Made by a program: the position numbers and the translations under genes
Shown: in pieces, positions 26,428-35,915 of the stretch
Layout of the letters: the number at the start of each line of letters is the position of its first letter
How positions within the stretch are numbered: the stretch's first letter is position 1
Source of the DNA: Rhizobium aethiopicum
GTDB taxonomy: Bacteria; Pseudomonadota; Alphaproteobacteria; Rhizobiales; Rhizobiaceae
DNA: 64,000 nt
Direction of reading: 5' to 3'
Assembly: GCF_900094625.1 (NCBI RefSeq)
Contig: NZ_FMAJ01000004.1
Coordinates: forward strand, 372,001-436,000
Notes under the pieces: generated by a model
The model's database searches: none
The model's input: the letters and a program-made list of their open reading frames with translations, nothing else
What the model was told of the DNA's origin: nothing

Positions 26428-27519
26428 ATGTCGCACCACGTCCAGCGGGAAATCCGCTACAATTTCGAATTCGAACACCGCATCAAAGCCTGCTTCATCG
26501 GCGCCGGCGGCCATGCGTATCGCAATGTCTACCCGGCGCTGCGCTATGCACCGGTGGACCTCGCCGGCATCTGCGATCTCGACCTCAGCCGCGCCGAGAA
26601 ATTCGCCAGGCTCTTCGGCGCCGGCAAAGCCTATACCGACCATCGCGAGATGCTGGAGCGGGAAAAGCCTGAACTGGTGTTTCTCGTCACCGCCTATCAT
26701 CCGGACGGCCGTGTCCAGGCGACAGATCTGGCGCTCGACGCGCTTGCAGCGGGCGCGCATGTCTGGATGGAAAAGCCGACGGCGGCAAGCCTGGAGGATA
26801 TTGAAAGGCTGCAGGCGGCAAGTGCGGCGGCCGGCCGCCTGGCGATGACCGGCCTCAAGAAGACCTTTTTCCCGACGATCGAGAAGCTCAGGGATCTGAT
26901 CGGCTCGCCCGGTTTCGGCAGGCTGAGCTCGATCAACGTCCGCTATCCCCAGAGCCTGCCGAGCCTGGAAGACCGCGCCGATCTCGTCAAGATGCAGAGC
27001 TTCCTCGATCACATCTACCACCCCGGTGCGATCCTCAATTTTCTCGGCGGCGAGATCGAGCGCGCGGGCTACGAATGGGAGCCGTTGACCGGCGCGACCG
27101 TCACCAGCCTGCGCTTCCGCTCCGGCGCGATCGGAACGCTGCACCTCGCCGCCGGCCAGTCAGGCGGCAGCATCTTCGAGCGCGTCGAGATCATCGGTGA
27201 GGGGGCCAACGCCGTCGTCGAAAACGGCTGCCGGCTTACCTATTTCCGCAAGGCGGAGCTGCCGTCGTATGGCCGCGCCGCAAGCTTCATCCAGCCGGAC
27301 GAAAATGCCGCGCTCCTCTACGAGCCAGAACATTCGCTTGGCCAGCTCTACAACAACAACCTCTTCTATCTCGGTTACGTGCCCGAAATCCTGCACCTGA
27401 CGGATGCGATCCTTGCCGGCACGCAGATCACGAGGGGCACACTCGAAATCGCCCGCGAGATCATGAAACTCTTCGAATTCTACAGACGCACGGATGCCGG
27501 CGTCACTACCAATCTCTGA
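26428..27519 (+). CDS. Gfo/Idh/MocA family oxidoreductase
   Basis: A 363-residue NAD(P)-dependent sugar or cyclitol dehydrogenase-type protein. The Rossmann start is KACFIGAGGHAYRNVYPAL (GxGxxA variant GAGGHA, about residues 17-24). HVWMEKPTAAS near residue 112 carries the conserved EKP Lys. The C-terminal domain contains DHIYHPGAILNFLGGEI. Together with the importer and cupin it points to oxidation of the imported sugar or sugar derivative. Start 26428 lies 2 nt after the permease stop. Confidence 0.88.
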   Translation: MSHHVQREIRYNFEFEHRIKACFIGAGGHAYRNVYPALRYAPVDLAGICDLDLSRAEKFARLFGAGKAYTDHREMLEREKPELVFLVTAYHPDGRVQATDLALDALAAGAHVWMEKPTAASLEDIERLQAASAAAGRLAMTGLKKTFFPTIEKLRDLIGSPGFGRLSSINVRYPQSLPSLEDRADLVKMQSFLDHIYHPGAILNFLGGEIERAGYEWEPLTGATVTSLRFRSGAIGTLHLAAGQSGGSIFERVEIIGEGANAVVENGCRLTYFRKAELPSYGRAASFIQPDENAALLYEPEHSLGQLYNNNLFYLGYVPEILHLTDAILAGTQITRGTLEIAREIMKLFEFYRRTDAGVTTNL

Positions 27520-27533
27520 CCGGAGGCATAGTC

Positions 27534-27914
27534 TTGAGCGAGACCGACATCATTTTCAGGAAAGCGGGCGGCGAATTCACGCCGACCAGCTGGGGCGAAC
27601 TCAACTGGAAGATCACCGGCGACGGCACGCCCGGCGCCGAGATGACCTTCGGCACCTGCCGCATAAATCCCGGCGAGCGCAACCAGCTTCATTCCCATCC
27701 TAATTGCGAAGAGATTCTCTACGTCGTCTCCGGCCATTGTGAGCACAAGCTCGGTGACGCGCTTTACCGGCTCGAAGCCGGCGACGCGATCCGCATCCCT
27801 CGCAATGTCCGCCACTGGGCCCGCGCCCTCGGCACAGAGCCGCTCTTCGCCTTGATCATGTTCTCCTCCGGTACCAGGACGGCCGTCAATCATGAAGGCG
27901 AGGGTGCCGCCTGA
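27534..27914 (+). CDS. Cupin domain protein
   Basis: A 126-residue single cupin. Motif 1 reads GERNQLHSHPNCEEILYVVSG (two His and a Glu for metal) and motif 2 is LEAGDAIRIPRNVRHWARA. The start is TTG 27534 with CGGAGG 7 nt upstream; no ATG fits. Last gene of the sugar operon. Small cupins in such operons are often isomerases or regulators of sugar acids; no precise role can be given. Confidence 0.83.
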   Translation: MSETDIIFRKAGGEFTPTSWGELNWKITGDGTPGAEMTFGTCRINPGERNQLHSHPNCEEILYVVSGHCEHKLGDALYRLEAGDAIRIPRNVRHWARALGTEPLFALIMFSSGTRTAVNHEGEGAA

Positions 27915-28065
27915 ACCGGTTGATTTCCGCAACTTTGCCAAGCTCTGACGTTTGCGTGAAACCACTCCGATAGCTATGACAAAACCTCATCGCCTCTGCT
28001 ATGTCAGGAAAAATGCGGCGACCCAACAGGCGTCGCGCTCTGTCCGATCAATACCAGGAGTTTGA

Positions 28066-28944
28066 ATGATGAGCGGTACCTCCGACTATACCCCCCCGAA
28101 GGTGTGGACCTGGAACAAGGCGAATGGCGGTCAATTCGCCAATATTAACCGCCCGATCGCAGGACCGACACATGAGAAGGAGCTCCCGATCGGCCGTCAC
28201 CCGCTTCAGCTTTATTCGCTTGGAACGCCGAACGGCCAGAAGGTCACGATCATGCTCGAGGAGCTGCTGGCCCTTGGCCATAGCGGTGCTGAGTATGACG
28301 CCTGGTTGATCAGGATCGGCGATGGCGACCAGTTCGGCAGCGGCTTCGTCGCCGTCAATCCTAACTCCAAGATCCCGGCCTTGATGGACCGCAGCGGCCC
28401 GAAGCCGATCCGTGTCTTCGAGTCCGGCGCCATCCTCACCTATCTCGCCGAAAAGTTCGGCGCCTTCCTGCCGACTGAGCCGGCCGAGCGCGCCGAATGC
28501 CTGTCATGGCTGTTCTGGCAGATGGGAAGCGCACCCTATCTCGGCGGCGGCTTCGGCCATTTCTATGCCTATGCTCCGACAAAGATCGAATATGCGATCG
28601 ACCGTTTCGCAATGGAAGTGAAGCGTCAGCTCGACGTGCTCGATCGTCGCCTGGCCGAAAGCGAATATCTGGCAGGCAGCCACTACACGATCGCCGATAT
28701 TGCCGTCTGGCCCTGGTATGGCGGCCTGGTCAAGGGCTGGACCTACGGAGCGGCCGAGTTCCTGCAGGTCGAGGACTACAAGAACGTGCTGCGCTGGGCC
28801 GACGCCATCCACAGCCGACCGGCGGTGCAGCGCGGCCGGATGGTCAACCGCCTTTCCGGCGAACCATCGAGCCAGTTGCATGAGCGTCACGACGCCAGCG
28901 ACTTCGAAACGAGGACGCAGGACAAACTGGCGGCTGCCGAGTAA
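28066..28944 (+). CDS. yghU: Glutathione-dependent disulfide-bond oxidoreductase (YghU-type GST)
   Basis: A 292-residue glutathione transferase-superfamily protein of the YghU/YfcG group, which reduces disulfides with glutathione in the cytoplasm. The characteristic N-terminal extension (YTPPKVWTWNKANGGQFANINRPIAGPTHEKELP) precedes the thioredoxin-like domain (LQLYSLGTPNGQKVTIMLEEL). VNPNSKIPALMDRSG holds the conserved cis-Pro region and FESGAILTYLAEK the glutathione-binding Glu-Ser. Length matches the family (about 288). Single gene, convergent with the peptide importer operon and separated from it by a terminator. Confidence 0.92.
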   Translation: MMSGTSDYTPPKVWTWNKANGGQFANINRPIAGPTHEKELPIGRHPLQLYSLGTPNGQKVTIMLEELLALGHSGAEYDAWLIRIGDGDQFGSGFVAVNPNSKIPALMDRSGPKPIRVFESGAILTYLAEKFGAFLPTEPAERAECLSWLFWQMGSAPYLGGGFGHFYAYAPTKIEYAIDRFAMEVKRQLDVLDRRLAESEYLAGSHYTIADIAVWPWYGGLVKGWTYGAAEFLQVEDYKNVLRWADAIHSRPAVQRGRMVNRLSGEPSSQLHERHDASDFETRTQDKLAAAE

Positions 28945-28981
28945 GCAGCTGCATCGGCTATTTGTCGCAGCAATGAACGGG

Positions 28982-29008
28982 GCTCCGCCGCCTTTACGGC
29001 GACGGAGC
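28982..29008. terminator. Bidirectional terminator-like hairpin
   Basis: GCTCCGCCGCC (28982-28992) pairs with GGCGACGGAGC (28998-29008) with one mismatch around a TTTAC loop. It lies between the convergent yghU and peptide binding-protein genes. The T-run on the plus strand is weak (CTCTTG). Confidence 0.5.
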
Positions 29009-29027
29009 TCTTGCGCGCTGCCCGAAC

Positions 29028-30542
29028 TCAGTTCTTGACCGTATCCTCCAGGAAGAAACGGCCAAGCGGGTTTTGATAGAAGTTCTCGATGTTCTTGCGG
29101 GAGACGTTGATATAGGGGCTGTAATAGAGGTCGATCCAGTTGACGTCGTCCTTGGCCATTTTCTGCAGATCGACATACATCTGTTCGCGCTTCTTCGAAT
29201 CGAGCTCGAGACGCGCCTTGGCGACCAGTTCCTTAACCGCCTCGTTCTTGTAATTGGTCAAATAGTTATTGTTGGAATCGTGGCCTAGGACGAAGGTGGT
29301 CTTCTGGTCCGGATCGAGAATGTCGTTGGTCCAGTAGTTGACAGAGATGTCGTAATCGCCGGCAACGGTCATGTCCCATTCCTGGCTCGGATCGACCTTC
29401 TGCAGATTGGCGGTGATACCGGCCTTCTGCAGCTGCTGCTGCACCAACACGGCCGTCTGTTCGTCGACCTCGTCGCCGGCGCGGACCAGGTAATTCAGCG
29501 TCAGATCGGAGGCGCCGGCGGCCGCCAGCATCTCCTTTGCCTTTGCCGGATCATAGGGCCGCTGCAGATTGTCGGCGTAATGATAGAGCGCGCCCTTCGG
29601 AATATAGGAATTGGCGACGGTCCCCTGGCCGAAGGTGACGGTATCGACGATCGCCTTCTTGTCGATCGCAAGATCGAGCGCCTGGCGGACTTCCTTCTTG
29701 CCGAGCGGCCCATGCGCGTGGTTGATCAGTAGATGATCTTCGCGGGTCGAGGCATCGATATCGACATTCAGATTGGCATCCTTCTTCAGCTCCTCGACGC
29801 GGGAAAAGGGCACGAAGATCGCCGCATCCAGTTCGCCAGCCTGGACGTTCAGCATGCGGGTGTTGTCGTCAGGGACCGAGATCCATTCGACGCCGTCGAG
29901 CTTGACGCGATCGGCCTGCCAGAAGTTCGGGTTTTTCTTGAGGATGACGCGGTCGCCGCGCCGCCATTCGTCGATCACGAAGGCGCCGGATGCGATCGGT
30001 TTTTCGCCGTAGGCGTCGGGTCCTAGCGCTTCCATGCCCTTCTTCGAGATGACGGAAGCATTGGGCAGCGCCAGCGTCGATAGGAACGGCGCGGACGGAT
30101 TCTTGAGCTTGATCGTCAGCGTATGCGCGTCGGTCGCGACCGCCGTGTCGATCACCTTGTAGGAATCGCTCCAGAGCGAGGCAGGGTCATCACGGATGCG
30201 CAGCAGGCTGTAGGCGGCGTCTTCCGCCGTCAGCGGCGAACCGTCGGAGAATTTGCTGTCGCGGATCTTGAGGGTGTATGTCAGCCCGTCCTCCGAGGCG
30301 GTCCAGCTTTCGGCGAGGCCCGGCTCGAGTTTGGTGCCCGTCTTGTCGACGCGGATCAGTACGTCGTAGACGTTTGAAAACACCCAGTTGTCGATGTTCT
30401 GGGCGGTCTTGATCGGGTCGAATGTCGTCGAATCCTCGCGACGGCCGATGGTGAGCACACCGGCGGCCTCGGCATAGCTTGCACTGAGCGTCAGGCCGGC
30501 GAACAAGGCGGCGAGCCCGATTGATTTCCATCTGTTGGTCAT
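29028..30542 (-). CDS. Peptide/amide ABC transporter substrate-binding protein (family 5, DppA/OppA type)
   Basis: A 504-residue periplasmic solute-binding protein, family 5. The signal peptide covers about residues 1-26 (KSIGLAALFAGLTLSASYAEA). Typical segments are DSTTFDPIKTAQNIDNWVFSNVYDVLIRVD, YTLKIRDSKFSDGSPLTAEDAAYS and GSGAFV-like ASGAFVIDEW. ATG 30542 has GAAGGGA upstream; the longer in-frame start at 30668 would run into the ATPase gene. It is the last gene of the five-gene operon beginning with a Pip-like hydrolase. In plant-responsive LuxR loci such a protein is proposed to capture the plant-derived inducer. Confidence 0.9.
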   Translation of the reverse strand: MTNRWKSIGLAALFAGLTLSASYAEAAGVLTIGRREDSTTFDPIKTAQNIDNWVFSNVYDVLIRVDKTGTKLEPGLAESWTASEDGLTYTLKIRDSKFSDGSPLTAEDAAYSLLRIRDDPASLWSDSYKVIDTAVATDAHTLTIKLKNPSAPFLSTLALPNASVISKKGMEALGPDAYGEKPIASGAFVIDEWRRGDRVILKKNPNFWQADRVKLDGVEWISVPDDNTRMLNVQAGELDAAIFVPFSRVEELKKDANLNVDIDASTREDHLLINHAHGPLGKKEVRQALDLAIDKKAIVDTVTFGQGTVANSYIPKGALYHYADNLQRPYDPAKAKEMLAAAGASDLTLNYLVRAGDEVDEQTAVLVQQQLQKAGITANLQKVDPSQEWDMTVAGDYDISVNYWTNDILDPDQKTTFVLGHDSNNNYLTNYKNEAVKELVAKARLELDSKKREQMYVDLQKMAKDDVNWIDLYYSPYINVSRKNIENFYQNPLGRFFLEDTVKN

Positions 30543-30561
30543 AAGTTCGTTCCCTTCTTTG

Positions 30562-32271
30562 TTATGGCAGGCGTTTGATCGGCTGGTTCGGCATCGATTG
30601 CAGATACTCCCTGTTGCCGGCGCCCTGCAGCAGCGGCTTGTCAGGATCGATGTCGGGAATGGCGGCAATCAGCGCCGCGGTATAAGGGTGTTTCGGCCGT
30701 GCAAAGACCTCGTCGCAGCGGCCTTCCTCGACAATCTCGCCCCGATACATGACTACGACGCGTTCACAGAGATTGCGGACGATTGCGAGATCATGAGCGA
30801 TGAACATCAGCGTAAGGTTCATATTCGCCGTGAGTTCGCGAAAGAGGTCGATGATCTGCGCCTGGATGGTGACGTCGAGAGCGGCGACGCATTCATCGGC
30901 GATGATCAGCTTCGGCTCGACGGCAAGGGCTCGGGCGATGCCGGCGCGCTGGCACTGACCGCCGCTCATGCTGCGCGGCTTGCGCTCGGCGAATTCACGC
31001 TCAAGACCGACGAGATCGAGCAGTTCGCCGATGCGCGCGGGCATATCGGTAGCGGCGATCTTGCCTTGAACCTTCAATACCTCGGCGAGCATCCGTCCGA
31101 TCGTCAGCCGCGGGTTCAGTGCGTTGTACGGATCCTGGAACACCATTGCCGTTTCGCGCCTGAGCTTCGCGAGGGCGGCGCTTCTCTGCTGCGCGAGATC
31201 GATGCCGTCGAAAGTGACGTGGCCGGCGGAAAGCGGCGTCAGCCCGAGCACGGCGCGGGCAAGCGTACTCTTGCCGCTGCCGGACTCGCCGACGATGCCT
31301 ACGGTCTCGCCCGGCATGATCTTCAGGCTGACGCCGGCAACGGCGCTGATCGTCTTGGCAGCACCCTTGAACAGGCTGCCGCCGCCTCTGAAGCACACGT
31401 GCAGATCGTCGACCTCGAGCAAGGCTCTGGCTGGCCGGCTTGCCTGGGCGACCTCGATCGACGGTGCCGGCAGCGCACTTGATATCGATGGGTGGCTGTC
31501 GATCAGGTTGATCGTATAGGGATGCTGTGGCCGCGTCAGAATCGCCCGCTTCGGCCCCTGTTCGATGAGCTTGCCGCCGCGCAGCACGGCGATGCGGTCG
31601 CAGGTCTGGGCGACGATGCCGAGATCGTGGGTGATGAGAATGATTGACAGGCCGCGCCTGTCGCGAATGTCGATCAGCAGCCGCAGGATTTGCGCCTGGA
31701 TGGTGACGTCAAGCGCCGTCGTCGGCTCGTCGGCGATCAGGATCTTCGGGTTGCAGGACAGGGCGACACCGATCATCGCCCGCTGGCGCATGCCGCCGGA
31801 AAATTCATGCGGATAGCTGTCGTACTGGCGGCCGGGGTCGGGAAAGCCGACCTGCGCGAGGATCTCCACCGCCGCAGCGCGGGCCTCGCGGGCGCCAAGG
31901 CCCTGATGGTAGCGGATGCCCTCGGCGATTTGGTCGCCGATGCGCATGACCGGATCGAGATGGCTGGTCGGGTTCTGGAAGATCATGCCGATCTCACCGC
32001 CGCGCACCTTCAGCATCTCGGCGTCGTCGATCCGCGTCAGGTCGAGCCCCTCGAGCAGCACGGAACCGCTTTCGATCTTCAGCAGCGACGAGGGCAGCAG
32101 GCGCACCAGAGAGCGGCAGAACAGGCTCTTGCCCGAGCCGCTCTCGCCGACGAGGCCAAGAATTTCACCGCGGCCGAGGTCGAGCGAAACCGCATCGAGC
32201 AGCGTGCGCGTGCCGGAATCGAGATGCGCTCGGACTGTGAGATCGCGGACGGAAAGCAAAGGGCCGCTCAT
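30562..32271 (-). CDS. Dipeptide/oligopeptide ABC transporter ATP-binding protein, fused DppD-DppF type
   Basis: A 569-residue duplicated ATPase equivalent to DppD and DppF in one chain (GsiA-like). Domain 1: Walker A GESGSGKS (about residues 39-46), signature FSGGMRQRA, Walker [12 protein letters not shown]. Domain 2: Walker [12 protein letters not shown] (about 327-337), signature [14 protein letters not shown] and Walker [13 protein letters not shown]. In the latter the usual ADEPVSALD has Cys in place of Pro, while the catalytic Glu is kept. The ATG overlaps the DppC-type stop as ATGA. Energises import with the two permeases. Confidence 0.92.
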   Translation of the reverse strand: MSGPLLSVRDLTVRAHLDSGTRTLLDAVSLDLGRGEILGLVGESGSGKSLFCRSLVRLLPSSLLKIESGSVLLEGLDLTRIDDAEMLKVRGGEIGMIFQNPTSHLDPVMRIGDQIAEGIRYHQGLGAREARAAAVEILAQVGFPDPGRQYDSYPHEFSGGMRQRAMIGVALSCNPKILIADEPTTALDVTIQAQILRLLIDIRDRRGLSIILITHDLGIVAQTCDRIAVLRGGKLIEQGPKRAILTRPQHPYTINLIDSHPSISSALPAPSIEVAQASRPARALLEVDDLHVCFRGGGSLFKGAAKTISAVAGVSLKIMPGETVGIVGESGSGKSTLARAVLGLTPLSAGHVTFDGIDLAQQRSAALAKLRRETAMVFQDPYNALNPRLTIGRMLAEVLKVQGKIAATDMPARIGELLDLVGLEREFAERKPRSMSGGQCQRAGIARALAVEPKLIIADECVAALDVTIQAQIIDLFRELTANMNLTLMFIAHDLAIVRNLCERVVVMYRGEIVEEGRCDEVFARPKHPYTAALIAAIPDIDPDKPLLQGAGNREYLQSMPNQPIKRLP

Positions 32272-33119
32272 TCATGCACTCCCAGCAGTTCGCCCATCGC
32301 ATCGCCCAGCATGCTGAAGCCGAAGGCCAGGCAGACGATGGAGAGCCCCGGAAACAGCGTGATCCACCAGGCCGTGGTGATAAAGCTCTGCCCCTCCGCG
32401 ACCATGACGCCCCATTCGGCGATCGGCGGCTGGACGCCGAGGCCGAGATAGCTGACGGCAGCGCCGCTGAGCAGCACCAGTGTCGCATCGGACATGGAAA
32501 AGACGATCGAACCGGCAATGGCATTCGGCAGCAGGTGACGGAACATGATGCGCGAACGGCTGAAGCCGAGGCTGACGGCGGCGACGGCATAATCGCTGCC
32601 CTTCAGCACCAGCATCTGCGCCCGGATCAGCCGCGCATAGGAAACCCAGCCGACCAGCGCCATGGCGATATAGAAACTACCGAGGCCGGGGCCGAGGATG
32701 GCGATGATCGAGAGCATCAGTACGAGGAACGGGAAGGCGAGGATGACATCGACGAGGCGCATGAACAGCGCGTCGACGATCCCGCCGAAGAAGCCGGCGA
32801 TCGTGCCGACCGTCGTACCGATCAGAAAGGGGAAGACGACGCCGATCAGCGCCATTTGCAGATCGATGCGCGCACCCCAGATGACGCGGGAGAGGATGTC
32901 ACGGCCGAAATTGTCGGTGCCGAAAGGATGCAGCAGCGACGGCGCCTGCAGGCGCACCTCGGCATTCTGCATGATCGGATCATAAGGCGCGATAAGTGGT
33001 GCCGCGACCGCAAGCAGGATGAAGAACAGCAGCACGCCTGTGCCGACGGCAAGCATCGGCCGCCGGGCGAGAAAGCGGCGCCGGCGAGAGGAGGCGGGTG
33101 CGCTCGCCTCGATGCTCAT
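32268..33119 (-). CDS. Dipeptide/oligopeptide ABC transporter permease (DppC type)
   Basis: A 283-residue permease. The cytoplasmic N-terminus is Ser/Arg-rich (ASSRRRRFLARRP) before the first helix, followed by PHPFGTDNFGRDILSRVIWGARIDL-type sequence, the landmark of DppC proteins. The EAA-like loop is LSRSRIMFRHLLPNAIAG. ATG 33119 overlaps the DppB-type TGA as ATGA. The larger open frame upstream belongs to another frame of the neighbouring gene. Confidence 0.9.
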   Translation of the reverse strand: MSIEASAPASSRRRRFLARRPMLAVGTGVLLFFILLAVAAPLIAPYDPIMQNAEVRLQAPSLLHPFGTDNFGRDILSRVIWGARIDLQMALIGVVFPFLIGTTVGTIAGFFGGIVDALFMRLVDVILAFPFLVLMLSIIAILGPGLGSFYIAMALVGWVSYARLIRAQMLVLKGSDYAVAAVSLGFSRSRIMFRHLLPNAIAGSIVFSMSDATLVLLSGAAVSYLGLGVQPPIAEWGVMVAEGQSFITTAWWITLFPGLSIVCLAFGFSMLGDAMGELLGVHE

Positions 33120-34054
33120 AGCTTCACCCTCGGATCGACAGCGACGGTGACGATGTCGGCGATGAAATTGATCAGCACGGTGGCGCAGGCAAAAACCAAG
33201 GCGACGCCTTGCACCACCATATAGTCGCGCGAGAAGATCGCTCTGACGAGGAGCTGCCCCATGCCGGGCAGCGCGAAGACGCTCTCGACCACAACCGTGC
33301 CGCCGATCAGCCAGCCGATGTTGACGGCAAGCAGGTTGATCGTCGGCACCAGCGAATTCGGCAGCACATGTCGCCAAAAGACGATGCCCTCGGGCATGCC
33401 GCGGGCGCGCGCCGCCGTAGCGACATCCGATTTCAGCGCTTCGATCATTGCCGCCCGCAGGCTGCGCGTCAAAACGGTCGATAGCGACAGCGCCACCGTC
33501 AGGCTCGGCAGCACGAGATGCGACAACTTTTCGCCGATGGTCGCGCCGTAGCCTGAAACCGGCAACAGGCCGAGCTCGACGCTGAAGAGGATGATCAGCA
33601 TCAGCCCCAGCCAGAAGGGCGGAAAACCGATGCCGAAGGTCGAGACAATGCGCACCGCATGGTCGGGCGCGCGGCCGGCATTCCGCGCGGCGATCGCCGC
33701 CATCGGCACCGCGATAAGAATTGAAAGCACAACGCTGGTGGCAACGAGCGCGAGCGTCGGTTCGATGCGGGTCGCGATCAGCTTCAGCACGTCGATCTTG
33801 TAGAGGATAGACTTGCCCATTTCGCCATCGGCAAGGTTCTTGAGAAAATAGACATATTGCAGCCACATCGGCTGATCGAGACCGTACTGGGCGCGGATGC
33901 TGGCAAGTGCCTGCGGCGTTGCACGCGTGCCGAGGATATTGCGTGCTGGATCGCCGGGGATCAGGCGGACCAGGATGAAGGTGATGATACTGATGCCGAA
34001 AAGTACGGGCAGAAATTGCAGCGGTCGCGTCAGAACGAACTTATAGCGGTGCAT
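33116..34054 (-). CDS. Dipeptide/oligopeptide ABC transporter permease (DppB type)
   Basis: A 312-residue permease. The N-terminal helix has the family sequence QFLPVLFGISIITFILVRLIPGDPA (about residues 12-36), followed by LDQPMWLQYVYFLKNLADGEMGKS. The EAA loop region is ARGMPEGIVFWRHVLPNSLVP. It starts 51 nt after the stop of the Pip-like hydrolase gene, same strand, so it belongs to the same operon; no separate promoter is evident in the gap. Confidence 0.9.
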   Translation of the reverse strand: MHRYKFVLTRPLQFLPVLFGISIITFILVRLIPGDPARNILGTRATPQALASIRAQYGLDQPMWLQYVYFLKNLADGEMGKSILYKIDVLKLIATRIEPTLALVATSVVLSILIAVPMAAIAARNAGRAPDHAVRIVSTFGIGFPPFWLGLMLIILFSVELGLLPVSGYGATIGEKLSHLVLPSLTVALSLSTVLTRSLRAAMIEALKSDVATAARARGMPEGIVFWRHVLPNSLVPTINLLAVNIGWLIGGTVVVESVFALPGMGQLLVRAIFSRDYMVVQGVALVFACATVLINFIADIVTVAVDPRVKL

Positions 34055-34105
34055 GACGGCGATCGCCCCTCTGTCTTCGTGGGATTTGAGCCGTTTTCAC
34101 TTGCA

Positions 34106-34996
34106 TCAGGATGCCTTGTGCCGGTCGAGAAAGCCGAGAAGCGCCGGATAATAGTCCTGCGGGTTCTCATAGAATGGCATGTGGCTGGCATTGGCAAATA
34201 CCCTGAGCTCGGCATTCGGCAGCGCGAGCTTCATCCTCAGCGCGCAGGCGGGCGTCAGCTCGTCATGCTCTCCCGTGGTGATCAGCACGGGCAAGCTCAG
34301 CCGCGGCAGATCGGGGATACGGTTCCAGTCCTTGAGATTGCCGACGTAGAGAAATTCGTTGGGGCCCTGCATCGTCGCGTAAGGCGCCATGTTCCAGTCG
34401 TCGAGCGAGCGGCGCACCGGCGCCGGCCATTCGGCCAGGCGGCAGACATGGCGGTAGTTGAGGATGGTGACGGCGGCGAGATATTCCGGATGATCGTAAG
34501 TCCCCTGCGCCTCATGCTTCTGCATCATCGAGATTGTTTCCGGACCAAGCGCTGCCCGCAGCCGTTCCAGCTCCGAGATCAGATGCGGCATGTCGGCGAC
34601 GGTGTCTTCGAGGATCAGCGTCTTGAGATTTTCGGGATAGGTCAGAGCATAATCTATCGCGAGCCACCCTCCCCAGGAATGGCCGAGCATATGGACCTTG
34701 CCGAGCCCGAGCGTCCTGCGCACGGTTTCGGTCTCTTCGACATAGCGGCCGATCGTCCAGAGCGAGGGATCGTCCGGCCGGTCGGAAGCGCCGGTGCCGA
34801 GCTGGTCGAAGGCGACGACGCGGTAGCCTTTGTCGATCAGGCAGGAGTGCGCCTCGCGCAGGTAATCGCATGGCAGGCCGGGACCGCCGTTCAAGCAGAA
34901 AATCGTCTCGTCACCGCTCCCAAAGCTATAGGCGACGACGCGGTAGCCATGGACATCGATCTCGAAACGGGCGTCGGGCTGTATTTCACGCCACAT
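34106..34996 (-). CDS. Proline iminopeptidase-like alpha/beta hydrolase, first gene of importer operon
   Basis: A 296-residue cytoplasmic serine hydrolase of the proline iminopeptidase (Pip) family. The oxyanion region is NGGPGLPCDY (about residues 36-45), the nucleophile Ser107 lies in GHSWGGWLA, and the triad is completed by Asp245 (TGEHDELTP) and His272 (NASHMPF). ATG 34996 has GGAG at a normal distance; an in-frame TTG at 35029 is an alternative. It is a paralogue of the hydrolase at 35973, with which it shares segments such as RHVC and a cap-region GPNEF/GPTEF. Divergent from the LuxR gene, with a lux-box-like palindrome between them. In related loci Pip enzymes process the peptide-like plant signal. 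Confidence 0.9.
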   Translation of the reverse strand: MWREIQPDARFEIDVHGYRVVAYSFGSGDETIFCLNGGPGLPCDYLREAHSCLIDKGYRVVAFDQLGTGASDRPDDPSLWTIGRYVEETETVRRTLGLGKVHMLGHSWGGWLAIDYALTYPENLKTLILEDTVADMPHLISELERLRAALGPETISMMQKHEAQGTYDHPEYLAAVTILNYRHVCRLAEWPAPVRRSLDDWNMAPYATMQGPNEFLYVGNLKDWNRIPDLPRLSLPVLITTGEHDELTPACALRMKLALPNAELRVFANASHMPFYENPQDYYPALLGFLDRHKAS

Positions 34997-35073
34997 TGAT
35001 AGCTCCGGCAGAAGATTTCGCTTGCTCAATATTTGGGCATGGTTAAATTTTTACCGGAAAACGCGCCCCATGC

Positions 35074-35094
35074 CAGCTATAAGAAGTGATAGGG
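35074..35094. promoter_or_regulatory. Lux-box-like palindrome between luxR-type gene and left pip gene
   Basis: The core CTATAAGAAGTGATAG (35077-35092) has CTAT/ATAG arms. The 21-bp element matches the element at 35908-35928, read on the other strand, at 18 of 21 positions. It lies 78 bp upstream of the left hydrolase start and 11 bp upstream of the LuxR ATG (32 bp if the second ATG is used), so it could both activate the importer operon and autoregulate. Confidence 0.6.
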
Positions 35095-35105
35095 TAGGGC
35101 GGTGC

Positions 35106-35915
35106 ATGCCAACCTGGGAACTGCCCATGCTTGATGATATCGGGACGATCAGACGGCAATTTACGGCGCATGAAACGCTGGACGGCCGGATCGACCAGGC
35201 CTTCGAGTCAATGAAGCAGCTGGGCTTCGAGGCCCTCATCTACGATTACACGCCGGTCCCCTATGATATCGACGGCGCGATCATGATACCGTCGCTGCTG
35301 AAGCTCAGGAACATCGCTGACGACATGCACGACTACTGGTTCGATCGCGGTTATTTCCGCATCGACCCGGTCCAGCAGGTGGCGCTGCGCAGCAGCGCGC
35401 CGTTCTTCTGGAATTACGACACGAATGCCGACACGCTGATCAACCGCTTCATGAGCGACGACACCGCGCCGGTGACGCGCTATCTCCGCGAACGCGACAT
35501 GTCGACCGGTGTCACCGTGCCGGTGCATATGCCGGGGGGCGATTATGCGACGGTCACTGGCATCCGTTTCCGCGGGGATCGCGATTTCGAACGCCATGCG
35601 TTGCGCGCTATTGCTGACTTCAACCTGCTTGCCCACGTCTTCCATGAGACCGCCTATTCGCTTTTCGACACACGGGCGAGGACCGTCGGCACTATCCGCT
35701 TGACCGAGCGGGAGCGCGAATGCCTGCGCCATTCGGCGGAGGGCTATTCCGCCAAGGAAATCTCGCGCATCATCGGCCGTTCCGTGCCGACCGTGGTCAT
35801 GCATCTCAACGCTGCGGCCAAGAAACTCGGCGCCCGCAATCGTACGCAGGCTGTCGTGCGCGCAACGCATTACCGCCTTCTCGAAGAGCGTGGACGGGCA
35901 TTGCCCACCCTATAA
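35106..35915 (+). CDS. LuxR family regulator, plant-responsive LuxR-solo subfamily (PipR/OryR/NesR-like)
   Basis: A 269-residue regulator with an N-terminal autoinducer-binding domain (about 20-180) and a C-terminal LuxR HTH (about 198-255, LTERERECLRHSAEGYSAKEISRIIGRSV). Aligned on the invariant Asp-Pro (Asp87-Pro88; TraR D70-P71), the W57 position is Met74 and the Y61 position is Trp78, while Trp102 (W85) and Gly135 (in STGVTVP) are kept. Met plus Trp at these positions defines LuxR solos that answer plant compounds rather than acyl-homoserine lactones. No luxI gene is present in the window. An alternative start is ATG 35127. It is flanked by two pip genes and an oligopeptide importer, the classic context of this subfamily. 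Confidence 0.92.
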   Translation: MPTWELPMLDDIGTIRRQFTAHETLDGRIDQAFESMKQLGFEALIYDYTPVPYDIDGAIMIPSLLKLRNIADDMHDYWFDRGYFRIDPVQQVALRSSAPFFWNYDTNADTLINRFMSDDTAPVTRYLRERDMSTGVTVPVHMPGGDYATVTGIRFRGDRDFERHALRAIADFNLLAHVFHETAYSLFDTRARTVGTIRLTERERECLRHSAEGYSAKEISRIIGRSVPTVVMHLNAAAKKLGARNRTQAVVRATHYRLLEERGRALPTL

